DNA of 64,000 nt from Olivibacter sp. SDN3. Its GTDB lineage: Bacteria; Bacteroidota; Bacteroidia; Sphingobacteriales; Sphingobacteriaceae. Location of the stretch: NCBI RefSeq assembly GCF_014334135.1, contig NZ_CP060497.1, forward strand, positions 2,480,001 to 2,544,000. Reading direction: 5' to 3'. Below, piece after piece: positions 45,442-53,340 of the stretch (positions are counted from its first letter, which is position 1; each line of letters begins with the position of its first letter). The notes beneath the pieces were generated by a model that did no database searches, was not told where the DNA came from, and saw only the letters and a program-made list of their open reading frames with translations. The position numbers and the translations under genes are program-made.

Positions 45442-46467
45442 TTATCCAATAGCCAATGCTTCCTTTTCTTCCGCTACCAGTTGCTTCCAGATAGCAGTAT
45501 CTATTTTAGGCTTTAAGGCTCTTGTATTTTTAGTTCCAAACAGGCTGCGCTTCATCGCGGTTACAAGTGTCTTTTGGATACTGTAGTAGGAAAGGCCTTC
45601 CGCCTCTTTTATGATGCTATTCGTTGCAGTCTTTTTATCGAAAGAGAATTCACCTTTCTTCAACGTGAGGTCAATCAATTGCTGAATCTCTTCTTTAGTG
45701 GGTAACTCAAAAGCTATGGATACATCAAAGCGACGGAGCAGCGCTTCGTCCAGCATATTCTTCTGATTGGTAGCGGCAATCACCATGCTGCTTTGCGGCA
45801 GGTAGTCAAACAACTGCAAAATTGTATTTACTACACGCTTCATTTCACCATGGTCCTGGCTATAATCGCGTACCTTACCTAATGAATCAAACTCATCAAT
45901 AAAGATAATGCAATCTTCCTGCGTAGCCCTTCTGAACAATTTGGCCAGGTTCTTACTCGTTTCGCCTAATTTGGCTGAGACGATAGCACCTAAGTTCACT
46001 ACAATCATGAGCTTTTTCAACTCGCCTGCTATCACGTATGAAGCCAACGTCTTGCCGCAGCCCGAAGGGCCATGCAGTAAAAGCTTATTTGATAAGGGTA
46101 AATTGTGCTTGTTTAATAGTTCAGCATGGCTGTGCTCATCTAAGAAGTTAACCAGCTTGTCCTTCACTTCGAGAGGGCTCACCAAATTTTCCAACGAATA
46201 GTCAGACGTGAGCTTTTCCAAGATCAGCTCATCCGTTTCCCTGTCATTTAGCTGTTGATAGTGTGATGGAGAACCCACCTTTAACATACCTCCAGTTTCC
46301 TGCTTGCGTACTGCGTCTTTCAAGATAGATTGCAGTTGCAGGGCAAAATTAATCTTCTTGGTACTTTTAGCGTGATCTATAAACTCGTTCAGCGTAGCCA
46401 ATAGCTTTTCACGATCGTTCTCCAACCCGAAACGCGCTATGTCTTTTATATAGTCTTGCTGGCTCAT
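45442..46467 (-). CDS. ietA: AAA ATPase of an IetAS-like system
   Basis: A 341-residue AAA+ protein. After a 125-residue helical N-terminus, Walker A GPSGCGKT lies at 133-140, Walker B IIFIDEFD at 187-194, sensor 1 is IAATNQ, and ALLRRFDVSIAFELPTKEEI holds the arginine-finger/sensor-2 region. The clade is that of classical AAA proteins (FtsH/spastin-like), which act as hexameric unfoldases. With the neighbouring S8 protease it could unfold or present substrates, in analogy to IetA. A -7 box lies 25 bases upstream and a palindrome about 110 bases upstream. Confidence 0.9.
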   Translation of the reverse strand: MSQQDYIKDIARFGLENDREKLLATLNEFIDHAKSTKKINFALQLQSILKDAVRKQETGGMLKVGSPSHYQQLNDRETDELILEKLTSDYSLENLVSPLEVKDKLVNFLDEHSHAELLNKHNLPLSNKLLLHGPSGCGKTLASYVIAGELKKLMIVVNLGAIVSAKLGETSKNLAKLFRRATQEDCIIFIDEFDSLGKVRDYSQDHGEMKRVVNTILQLFDYLPQSSMVIAATNQKNMLDEALLRRFDVSIAFELPTKEEIQQLIDLTLKKGEFSFDKKTATNSIIKEAEGLSYYSIQKTLVTAMKRSLFGTKNTRALKPKIDTAIWKQLVAEEKEALAIG

Positions 46468-46491
46468 TGTTTGAAGTTTAGATGCTGTTTA

Positions 46492-46499
46492 CAAATGTA
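46492..46499 (-). promoter_or_regulatory. Promoter -7 box of the AAA gene
   Basis: Reverse strand TACATTTG, a perfect TAnnTTTG, 25 bases upstream of the start codon. The -33 element is weak. Confidence 0.4.
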
Positions 46500-46576
46500 T
46501 AACAATTTTAGTGCCTTAAAAAGGGGAACCGTAAACATTCGCAAAAATAAGTTAATTAATGTCTGATATAATACCG

Positions 46577-46601
46577 TTTTCCGTAATCCGGTTACGGAAA
46601 A
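46577..46601. promoter_or_regulatory. Palindrome upstream of the AAA gene
   Basis: TTTTCCGTAA (46577-46586), 5-base spacer, TTACGGAAAA (46592-46601): 10 perfect base pairs. The half-site TTACGGAAAACCG also occurs singly at 42324-42336 in the protease upstream region, so one regulator might bind both. Confidence 0.6.
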
Positions 46602-46644
46602 CCGTAAAAACCAAAAGATAGAACCTCTTAAGTTTGTAGTGGTG

Positions 46645-46788
46645 TATTTCTCAAATTTTCACATATTTTGTGAAATACCTTTTAATTTATAAATTAGTGG
46701 AACTAAACTGGAACAATTCACCAAAATAAAATCAAAACAGCAAATAAGAGATAGCGCCTTATGAAGGGGGCTTGTAACTGGCAGCTAA
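46645..46788 (+). repeat. Long direct repeat, copy 2 (before the PIN gene)
   Basis: Partner of 42508-42630, about 4.14 kb away. The same block order is kept: palindrome, TTTAATTTATAAATTAGT, ACTAAACTGGAA, AAAATCAAAACAG, GCTAAC. It sits 110 bases before the PIN gene start, comparable to the 78 bases between copy 1 and the protease gene. Confidence 0.85.
46657..46675. promoter_or_regulatory. Palindromic operator candidate in repeat copy 2
   Basis: TTTCACA (46657-46663), spacer TATTT, TGTGAAA (46669-46675). Core and spacer are identical to copy 1. Confidence 0.65.
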
Positions 46789-46897
46789 CAAATAATAAAG
46801 ATCTAAACCAAAATGAACATAATTATTACCACTACTATCAATACGGTTGGTCATTAGATCATTGATCCTTAGTTCATTTCCCGAAACACTAATTTTA

Positions 46898-48334
46898 ATG
46901 ATACGTATATATCTTGATTGGAACGTAGTTAGTAACCTGAAAAAACCTGATTTTTTCGGAATAAAAGATTTTATAGAACTCAACAAGCATAGATTTATCT
47001 TTCCTTATAGCCAGGCGCACTTTTCAGATCTCATGAAGAGTAATAAACAAGATAATCCTTATTTTCAGGTAGATTTAAATACACTGACTTCGCTCGCTGG
47101 CAAACATTTGTTGTGTTACGAAAATGGGATGGTTACGCCAAAGTTTGGCACACCGGGAATGTATTACAAAGATTACGATGATGGTTTGGATAATGCCTCG
47201 CTTTTTGATATGGAAGCAAACTTTAATCTTTTTGATGAAATGGGTAGGGAAATGGGTGTAGAGGATATAGGGACGCACGTTAAAAAAATATTTGACGCAA
47301 TTCCTTCTCTCATAGAGATAACAGACAAGAATAAAGATACAATGAAGCTTTTCTTCCCTGGTTTGAAAGAAGGCGCTACTCAATGGGACGTATTTAAAGA
47401 GAGCGGGTTTTTGTTGGGTCGAATGCTGGAAGATAGGATTTATTACAAAAATCTACGCAAAACTATATCTGGAGAAGGATTTCATTTGGACAGAAACTCC
47501 GGAAACTGGAACGTAGAGGATGTAATTGATAACATTAATAAGTTTCTTAGAAATATTGGCCTGGATAAGGATTTCTTAGGTTTTATGGATTACATCTTTG
47601 AACTGAGAAATGAAAATCCAGATGACATGACCTATTTTTCCGGTTGTTATAGTATGCTGGATATGATGGGTTATAAATCGGACAAGTTACCGAAGACAAC
47701 TGATACGGCAATGAACATCTATACTGACGCTCATCACGCATACTATGCCGGACACTGTGATTACTTTATTGTAGGTGATGAAAACCTTGCTAAGAAAGCG
47801 AAGGTGTTATACAAGCTGTTTGATGTTAAGACTGTGGTACTCCACCCTAGCGAAATGGTGCAAAAAGTGGGTGAAGTAATGGTAGATTTTTCGGTTGAAA
47901 ATATTGGCTTTTTAAATGCCGCTTTCGAACTTATCAAACGAGGAATGGATTTTAAAGAGTATCCTGAATTGAGTGAGAATGGAAGCAGACACGTCTCATA
48001 TAGGTTGCCAGCATTCTATTTCGACTTTTTTAATTACGTATCATGGGAGGAATATCCCGATAAAAATGCTTTACTTATTACATTTAAAAAGCGAAAAAGG
48101 AATTTTTCGAAATTTTACTATTATACTGAAATAGAGTCTATCGTTCGTTTAGTTGTTAGCTTTTTTGATCGGAAGTGTGATTTCGATCTGGAAAATATTA
48201 CGCAAGATATTAAAAATGGAAAAGAAGTAAGTTTTAGCATAATGACTGATTTTGGTCTTGTAGCATTAAACTTCGAGGAGGTTGATGGATTGAAAAGACC
48301 GCAATTGGTTTATGTGGTATCAGTAAAATATTGA
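46898..48334 (+). CDS. PIN-like nuclease domain protein
   Basis: The start is set at MIRIYLDWNVVSNLKKPDFF, which begins with the PIN first strand and Asp (YLDWN). The second acidic patch is TDAHHAYYAGHCDYFIVGDE, followed by NLAKKAKVLYKLFDVKTVVL, the third and fourth conserved acidic positions of PIN RNases. Between them lies a roughly 230-residue helical insert; a 130-residue C-terminal extension follows (LPAFYFDFFNYVSWEEYPDK). PIN proteins of this size in defence islands probably cut RNA on a trigger. The upstream region shares the repeat and palindrome with the S8 gene. The helical unknown follows 54 bp downstream. Confidence 0.78.
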   Translation: MIRIYLDWNVVSNLKKPDFFGIKDFIELNKHRFIFPYSQAHFSDLMKSNKQDNPYFQVDLNTLTSLAGKHLLCYENGMVTPKFGTPGMYYKDYDDGLDNASLFDMEANFNLFDEMGREMGVEDIGTHVKKIFDAIPSLIEITDKNKDTMKLFFPGLKEGATQWDVFKESGFLLGRMLEDRIYYKNLRKTISGEGFHLDRNSGNWNVEDVIDNINKFLRNIGLDKDFLGFMDYIFELRNENPDDMTYFSGCYSMLDMMGYKSDKLPKTTDTAMNIYTDAHHAYYAGHCDYFIVGDENLAKKAKVLYKLFDVKTVVLHPSEMVQKVGEVMVDFSVENIGFLNAAFELIKRGMDFKEYPELSENGSRHVSYRLPAFYFDFFNYVSWEEYPDKNALLITFKKRKRNFSKFYYYTEIESIVRLVVSFFDRKCDFDLENITQDIKNGKEVSFSIMTDFGLVALNFEEVDGLKRPQLVYVVSVKY

Positions 48335-48388
48335 TTGAACAAGCGAATACAAGGTCGCTGTATCCAACTTAAATTAACAATTTTTATT

Positions 48389-49069
48389 ATGAAAAGCAGT
48401 TTAACGCTTGCTGGAGAGTCTTTAGAATCTTCAGTTGCAAAAGAAAACTTATTGGAAATCATTGGAGATTTATCAGATTCTGCGCTAGAAAAACTGCTTG
48501 ATCTTGGTGACGCTTTACCTATATTTTCTTATCTTACAAAAGGTCTGAAAACGACAATTGCTATTAGAGATGCCATTTTTTTGGAAAAGGTCGTTGCCTT
48601 CTTACAAAATGTGGGCAAGATACCGAACGATAGTAGAGTCAAAATGATCTCCAAAATTCAGAATGATGAGAAATATCGGAATAAATTTGGCAAATTTTCT
48701 CTCATCGCCTTGGATCGATTTAATGATGAATATAAGGCTAAATATTTAGGAATTGCAGTGCAGTATCTCGCAAGAGAAGAAATTCCATTTGATTTTTATA
48801 AGCGATTTAGCCATTTCTTAGATAGTTTGACGGTTGACGATTTACAACAATTCACAGAAGAGACATTTTTGAATTTTGGTCGAAATACATTTTATGCCTT
48901 TGAGTCTCTCGGCCTTATCTCAATCTCTCTAAAACTACCTACCGAAAATGACAGAAAATCAGCATGGAGAGAGGATCCTAATATTATTAAGGTAAGTCGA
49001 CGTTCTTTAACTGATTGGGGACATATGACTAAAAATATTTTATTGGAACTACCTATCTCTATAAAATAG
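48389..49069 (+). CDS. Helical protein of unknown function
   Basis: The start is set at MKSSLTLAGESLESSVAKEN, since the 18 residues before it look non-coding. It is a 226-residue, mostly helical protein: LLEIIGDLSDSALEKLLDLG, LPIFSYLTKGLKTTIAIRDA, FLEKVVAFLQNVGKIPNDSR. The central DAIFLEKVVAFL region is amphipathic and could bind a membrane or a partner. The end (FGRNTFYAFESLGLISISLK) looks like a small winged helix. I do not recognise the family. It lies in an operon-like arrangement behind the PIN gene. Confidence 0.68.
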   Translation: MKSSLTLAGESLESSVAKENLLEIIGDLSDSALEKLLDLGDALPIFSYLTKGLKTTIAIRDAIFLEKVVAFLQNVGKIPNDSRVKMISKIQNDEKYRNKFGKFSLIALDRFNDEYKAKYLGIAVQYLAREEIPFDFYKRFSHFLDSLTVDDLQQFTEETFLNFGRNTFYAFESLGLISISLKLPTENDRKSAWREDPNIIKVSRRSLTDWGHMTKNILLELPISIK

Positions 49070-49556
49070 AATCTAGCATCGTAGGATTTCTTAACACGGA
49101 ACGGTAATGTAACGTGAACCTTGTGCTGTATATGTTACACTAATTTGTTGTTCTATATGAGGAGAACGGTCGCTGAAACTGATAATATTTTTGTGTGCAT
49201 TATTCGATATGCGAGCAAATGCTCGACATGCCGATCCAATGACCTCCGTTTTATACACAAGTAAGGTAAAACGGAAATTATTCCAAAATCTTTACGATAT
49301 TTGCATCATATCATTCTCTTTCTTACTTTAGATGGGCTAAGCTAAATATTAAAATCAAAACCGAAAATCAGATATCAGATAAAAAGCATCGCAGATACAT
49401 TTTGATGAAATGGTCGCTTCTACAAAGTTTAAAATAGAATAAACTCAATTGTAAAATAAAATTCGCCCGAAGAAAGATGTAAAAGCATTGACGCAGGAAA
49501 ACGGTATTTGATTTGTTAAAGAATTACAAATACTCTAACTTATAATATCTTAGGCT
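49070..49556. other. Intergenic stretch with two inverted repeats
   Basis: No gene found. CGAGCA/TGCTCG near 49212-49225 and the longer pair at 49245-49275 are the only structures seen. Confidence 0.5.
49245..49275. promoter_or_regulatory. Inverted repeat between unknown gene and Abi-alpha
   Basis: TCCGTTTTA (49245-49253) and TAAAACGGA (49267-49275), 9 perfect base pairs with a 13-base loop. It lacks a following T-run, so it could be an operator or a weak terminator. Confidence 0.5.
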
Positions 49557-50339
49557 ATGGAAGTAGAAAAAAAGATTGCAGAAGAAGTAGTGGGTCTATC
49601 AAAAGATATCTATGCCGACGTTGCGAAACCAATTCTTTCTGAAGTTGGAAAAACAGGTGGTGGAATAACACGAATTTTGTTATCGCCACTTAATGGACTC
49701 GTTTGGGGATTCGATAAAATAGTAGAAAATTTAGATAATACTATTTCTGAAAAACTTAATAAAGTATCTGAAGCGAAACTTCAAACACCACCGCCTTTTG
49801 TTGCAGTACCTTCTTTAGAAGCTATGAGATACACTGGTGAGGTGGAAGAATTAAGAAATCTCTATGCAAACCTGTTAGCTAATTCAATGGATATGGATAC
49901 TATCGAAAATGTGCATCCAGGGTTTGTCGATATCATCAAAAATTTAACACCGGATGAAGCAAAATTACTTACAGTGTTTTTGAGGGTAGAATCTTTGCCA
50001 TTTATAGATGTCAAGCAAGTAGACGATAAGATACAAAGAAGTTTTGTTGTTACAATTAAGATGCACACACATGTTATTGACGAATTTGAGCTAGAACTTT
50101 TGTACCCTTGTAATCTTCCAGTTTATTTCTCTAACTTGATCAGGATCGGAATTTTGGAGAGTCCTAATAATTTAAGTCTTGATGATCAGAAATATAGCGA
50201 GTTAGAAACATGTGAATATATCTTGGAGGAAAAAGAAAAAATTGAAGCGGAGGGAAAAATATTTGAGGTAGATCGCCGATTTATCAGACCAACATCTTTT
50301 GGATATCAGTTTATTAACACGGTAGTTAAAGACAAATAG
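49557..50339 (+). CDS. Abi-alpha (DUF4393) abortive-infection-like protein
   Basis: A 260-residue protein. It starts with IAEEVVGLSKDIYADVAKPI, then GGGITRILLSPLNGLVWGFD (a glycine-rich membrane-seeking stretch), NTISEKLNKVSEAKLQTPPP, and EELRNLYANLLANSMDMDTI with VHPGFVDIIKNLTPDEAKLL. These are hallmarks of the Abi-alpha/DUF4393 family, linked to abortive infection in other bacteria. The glycine-rich segment suggests membrane association. The mechanism is unknown. It is monocistronic. Confidence 0.85.
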   Translation: MEVEKKIAEEVVGLSKDIYADVAKPILSEVGKTGGGITRILLSPLNGLVWGFDKIVENLDNTISEKLNKVSEAKLQTPPPFVAVPSLEAMRYTGEVEELRNLYANLLANSMDMDTIENVHPGFVDIIKNLTPDEAKLLTVFLRVESLPFIDVKQVDDKIQRSFVVTIKMHTHVIDEFELELLYPCNLPVYFSNLIRIGILESPNNLSLDDQKYSELETCEYILEEKEKIEAEGKIFEVDRRFIRPTSFGYQFINTVVKDK

Positions 50340-50784
50340 TTAAAATTGAGGAACAATCCAATAGGTCGTCTGTCTTATATGGGGCTGCTGATTTTATTAT
50401 TAGAATCGCAGTGAATAAGTGGCGAGAAATGATGTCTGTTCACATACATTTATTGGCTACAGCATGTGATATAAAAAATTTAATTCTATATTTTACTGTT
50501 TAGTCATACTTCTAGTCGTTTACAAACTCTCCGTAGAAATTTCGTTTTTTATGAAATGTTGTACAGGTGTATTTTCAACGGTAGAATTTTTCATTTGACC
50601 AATGCCAATAATTGAAATAGCCCCATTATTAATTTCGTTAATTAGTTCTTGGACAAAGTTTGTCAAGTATCCATTTTCTATTCTCTAACAGTCTTTTTTT
50701 CGGGGAAGCTTACATAATAGAAAAACAAAAAAAAACATACACTTTATTGCATAGGGTTAATGCGTTTTGAATACCGTGTGAATC
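50340..50784. other. Intergenic stretch between convergent genes
   Basis: It separates the Abi-alpha gene from the reverse GHKL/STAS/PIN operon. The only protein-like piece is the remnant at 50520-50684. Confidence 0.5.
50520..50684 (-). pseudogene. Possible 54-codon gene remnant downstream of the PIN gene
   Basis: The reverse-strand frame reads RIENGYLTNFVQELINEINN, GAISIIGIGQMKNSTVENTP and ends VQHFIKNEISTESL. It is bounded upstream by a stop and has no ATG, so it is probably the tail of a lost gene. The composition is clearly protein-like, but no family is recognised. Confidence 0.35.
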
Positions 50785-51348
50785 TTATAGAAAAGATACT
50801 ACTGGATACTTCCGTTTTGGAGAATTTACTATATCTTTATCCCGAGTGCAAATTATCCACTGCTTTCTGTTAGCAAGCTCTACGAAATATGAATCATTGT
50901 AATCTAGATGGTTGCACCCATTCAAAATGCTGTTGATGTCTATGCTATTAAAATCATCACTATATTTATCAGCAAGCTTCATTATTTGATTAATAGAGGC
51001 CTTAATCGAGGTGACGTCATCATTAAATTCTGGTGAAGGCCGATAAAGTTTTTTCAAGACCTGTGTTTTGTTTAAGTCTTTTTGCTTTTCTGCATTTTCA
51101 GGCTTTTCCTTCCACTCTTGAAAATAATCTTTAAATACAACATTATAGAACTCAGACAATACTAGTGACGTTGTCGCAAGACCTGCAGATACAGATTTGG
51201 CTTTTGTTAAAAAAGTAGTAATATTCAATTGAACGTTCGCTCCATAATTACCGATAGGAGCATAGGCAAATAGAAGAATACTGTTGTCTAACAAATACGT
51301 ATGACTAGATTTAGGACTAAAATCCTTAAATGGAATAATTTCGGCCAT
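50785..51348 (-). CDS. PIN-like nuclease of a GHKL/STAS/PIN operon
   Basis: A 187-residue protein with four acidic positions arranged as in PIN RNases: D21 in TYLLDNSILLFAYAP, E66 in LVLSEFYNVVF, D149/D152 in HLDYNDSYFVELANRKQWII, and D170 in CTRDKDI. The start overlaps the STAS-like stop codon (TAATG), so translation is coupled. It is the terminal gene of a three-gene reverse operon and the likely effector. The nuclease assignment is from motif spacing and has not been shown. Confidence 0.75.
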   Translation of the reverse strand: MAEIIPFKDFSPKSSHTYLLDNSILLFAYAPIGNYGANVQLNITTFLTKAKSVSAGLATTSLVLSEFYNVVFKDYFQEWKEKPENAEKQKDLNKTQVLKKLYRPSPEFNDDVTSIKASINQIMKLADKYSDDFNSIDINSILNGCNHLDYNDSYFVELANRKQWIICTRDKDIVNSPKRKYPVVSFL

Positions 51349-51686
51349 TATTGATCGTATCTATCTCCAATTTTTTTATCAAAAGAGTCCTTATCGGCAA
51401 AATACTCCTTTGCCCGTTTAATAACCTTTCTTAGTAGGTTTTTATCGTCATCAGCAAGATTTACAATTTTCAAATATTCATTCAACTCTTCTGAGCTAAA
51501 GTCAGAATAAAGTCGACCTATTGCAGAATTTAAAAATGCTGTAGAAAGTATTTGGACCTTACTGAAATCAATAATAGCAACATTCTTATTTCTAACAATG
51601 TTCCTTATTTCTTGGTATAACAGATGGGCTGGCTCTGGAGAAAGTGCCACATCAGATTTTATAACGTCAACAACTTTTAATTCCAT
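51348..51686 (-). CDS. STAS-like DUF4325 protein
   Basis: A 112-residue protein. The N-terminal and middle part LYQEIRNIVRNKNVAIIDFS and KVQILSTAFLNSAIGRLYSD matches the STAS-like DUF4325 fold: a strand, then the conserved FSKVQILSTAFLN where anti-anti-sigma STAS domains carry their phospho-acceptor Ser. Two Ser/Thr are available here (S68, T69 approximately). Such proteins are usually encoded beside a GHKL ATPase, as they are here: the GHKL gene ends 14 bases upstream. It may be the switch part of a partner-switch module. Confidence 0.82.
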   Translation of the reverse strand: MELKVVDVIKSDVALSPEPAHLLYQEIRNIVRNKNVAIIDFSKVQILSTAFLNSAIGRLYSDFSSEELNEYLKIVNLADDDKNLLRKVIKRAKEYFADKDSFDKKIGDRYDQ

Positions 51687-51700
51687 CTTTTGTCTATTGT

Positions 51701-52588
51701 TTAGAAAACAAGATCATCGTCATTTTGTTCGGAGTGTAAAACATAGAAATTGTTGTCATTTAGCTTAATCTCCATATTTACGATCGTTCCAGGAAAAGAG
51801 TTAGCAATATAAGAGATTTTTTTATCACCTCCTAATATTTCGACAAACCCATCAGACGAAACTATTTGAAGTTTACCGTTGTTCATTGCAATGAGCTGAT
51901 AAACCTCGTTTAGACCTAAACCACCTGGAGTATTGCCTTCTTTTGTAGTATTGCCTTCTTCTAGCGCCCACATTATACACTCTCCGCCAGATAAGCTCTT
52001 CTTTAGATAATCATTTACATTCTGTTTGATTGTTCTACCTGTGTCTACAAATGAAACAATCGCTTTACTCAAAGTACCGCGGTATATTTGACCACAGCAG
52101 TGGACAATTTCACAACCACTATGAGTTACAGCATTTACACAAATCTCAAAAATATTGCTTATGACTTTTTTCTTTGCCTTATCAGACATCATGGGCATTC
52201 GTGGTTTATTAAAAAGTTGCTTGTAAAAAAAATCTGTGGCAGCCTTTTCATCATCTCGACCAAATATTTTGTAGGGTATACATGTGTTTCTGTCATCAGA
52301 TTCTTGTATAGCGAATTGATAATGATACAAAAAGTCATTTCTTTTTAACAATCCCAGTATTTTATCCCTGACATTTATAATGGTGACGGTATTTCCATTA
52401 AAATGGAGGTCTCTGATTAATGCTCCTAAAACAGCACAAAGATTTCCTTGTATAAATAAACAATGATAAAAGTCTATAGTAATATTGTCAATAAAGCATT
52501 CACTTGTTTCGTTTGCTAGGCGAGATAAAAAATCAAATCCATCGGAATTTCCGTTGAGATGTATTGGTATATGAAATGTATAGTCCAT
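51701..52588 (-). CDS. GHKL (HATPase_c) ATPase-like protein
   Basis: A 295-residue protein. The C-terminal half is a Bergerat-fold ATPase: N-box NIFEICVNAVTHSG with E148/N152, G1 box SFVDTGR (D182-x-G184), G2 box TPGGLGLNEV at 221-230. There is no HisKA domain, so it is not a conventional histidine kinase but is closer to RsbW/SpoIIAB-type anti-sigma kinases or MORC/Hsp90-like switches. The N-terminal 130 residues (HLNGNSDGFDFLSRLANETS, CVLGALIRDLHFNGNTV-type) form a second, STAS-like or sensory domain. It is the first gene of the operon. Confidence 0.82.
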   Translation of the reverse strand: MDYTFHIPIHLNGNSDGFDFLSRLANETSECFIDNITIDFYHCLFIQGNLCAVLGALIRDLHFNGNTVTIINVRDKILGLLKRNDFLYHYQFAIQESDDRNTCIPYKIFGRDDEKAATDFFYKQLFNKPRMPMMSDKAKKKVISNIFEICVNAVTHSGCEIVHCCGQIYRGTLSKAIVSFVDTGRTIKQNVNDYLKKSLSGGECIMWALEEGNTTKEGNTPGGLGLNEVYQLIAMNNGKLQIVSSDGFVEILGGDKKISYIANSFPGTIVNMEIKLNDNNFYVLHSEQNDDDLVF

Positions 52589-52777
52589 AATTTTATGTGC
52601 CTGCCCGAAGACGCTAGTGTAATTATTTCGCTTATCTTAAAAATAGATGCTAACTAACTTCCGCAAACCCGCAAACGTCTTTCATAGATGCGGATTGGAT
52701 CCGATCCCTCGTCTAAATCATTTTCCATAATTTGTCAACCGTAATTCTATAAGACGGCTAGCAACTTTGATCTCTAA

Positions 52778-53299
52778 CTACTCTGCCTTCAACTCCACGT
52801 CTTTAAACAACTCATTAAACAATTCACCCGGTTCCTTATCGGCTGCCATTTCAATGAGTGCAAGTTCGTAGGTTTCAATTTTTTCAAAACCTAATTTGGT
52901 TAAGCGATATAATCGATCCCGTTTTATTCCGGTTCGGTAGGCTAGTATATCAAGGTTAAAGTCTTCGAGTGAAAAAATTAATATGCCCGTATCGGAAGTG
53001 TCTCCCTTGATGCTCTTGGAAAGTGGTTTGTCTGTATATTGAAGGTTTAAATTTGGATATACCTCCCTTAAGTATACGTCGATTGGGTCTCCAACAAAAA
53101 GTGCAATTTTCCAGGATTCTATTGCAGGTATTGATTTAGTGGTTCCATTGCGCATTTTCCGGAGAGTCTCGACGTGGATTCCGGTCAATGCCGAGATGTT
53201 AGTACTATCTTGGCCTTTATCTCTTAATTTTCTTGTTAAATAAGGGCCTAATGAGTTCTTTGGTGCTTCAACTTTCAAAATTCGATTCGTTTGAATCAT
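52778..53299 (-). CDS. XRE-like helix-turn-helix regulator
   Basis: The start may be 53299 (MIQTNRILKVEAP) or 53335. A helix-turn-helix is visible at the N-terminus: LTRKLRDKGQDSTNISALTG, HVETLRKMRNGTTKSIPAIE. A second similar segment follows: LDILAYRTGIKRDRLYRLTK, LGFEKIETYELALIEMAADK. Two HTH units in one 174-residue chain suggest a DNA-binding repressor. It lies 190 bp upstream of, and in the same direction as, the GHKL/STAS/PIN operon and might control it. A long palindrome lies just upstream. Confidence 0.72.
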   Translation of the reverse strand: MIQTNRILKVEAPKNSLGPYLTRKLRDKGQDSTNISALTGIHVETLRKMRNGTTKSIPAIESWKIALFVGDPIDVYLREVYPNLNLQYTDKPLSKSIKGDTSDTGILIFSLEDFNLDILAYRTGIKRDRLYRLTKLGFEKIETYELALIEMAADKEPGELFNELFKDVELKAE

Positions 53300-53340
53300 A
53301 AAAGTAACTGAGCAGAAAGGTAAAGGCAATTTCATTGAAA

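Larger units (their letters stand above)
46468..46897. other. Divergent regulatory region with repeat copy 2
   Basis: It lies between the AAA gene and the PIN gene. It contains a -7 box for the AAA gene, a 25-bp palindrome and repeat copy 2. No gene was found in it. Confidence 0.65.
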
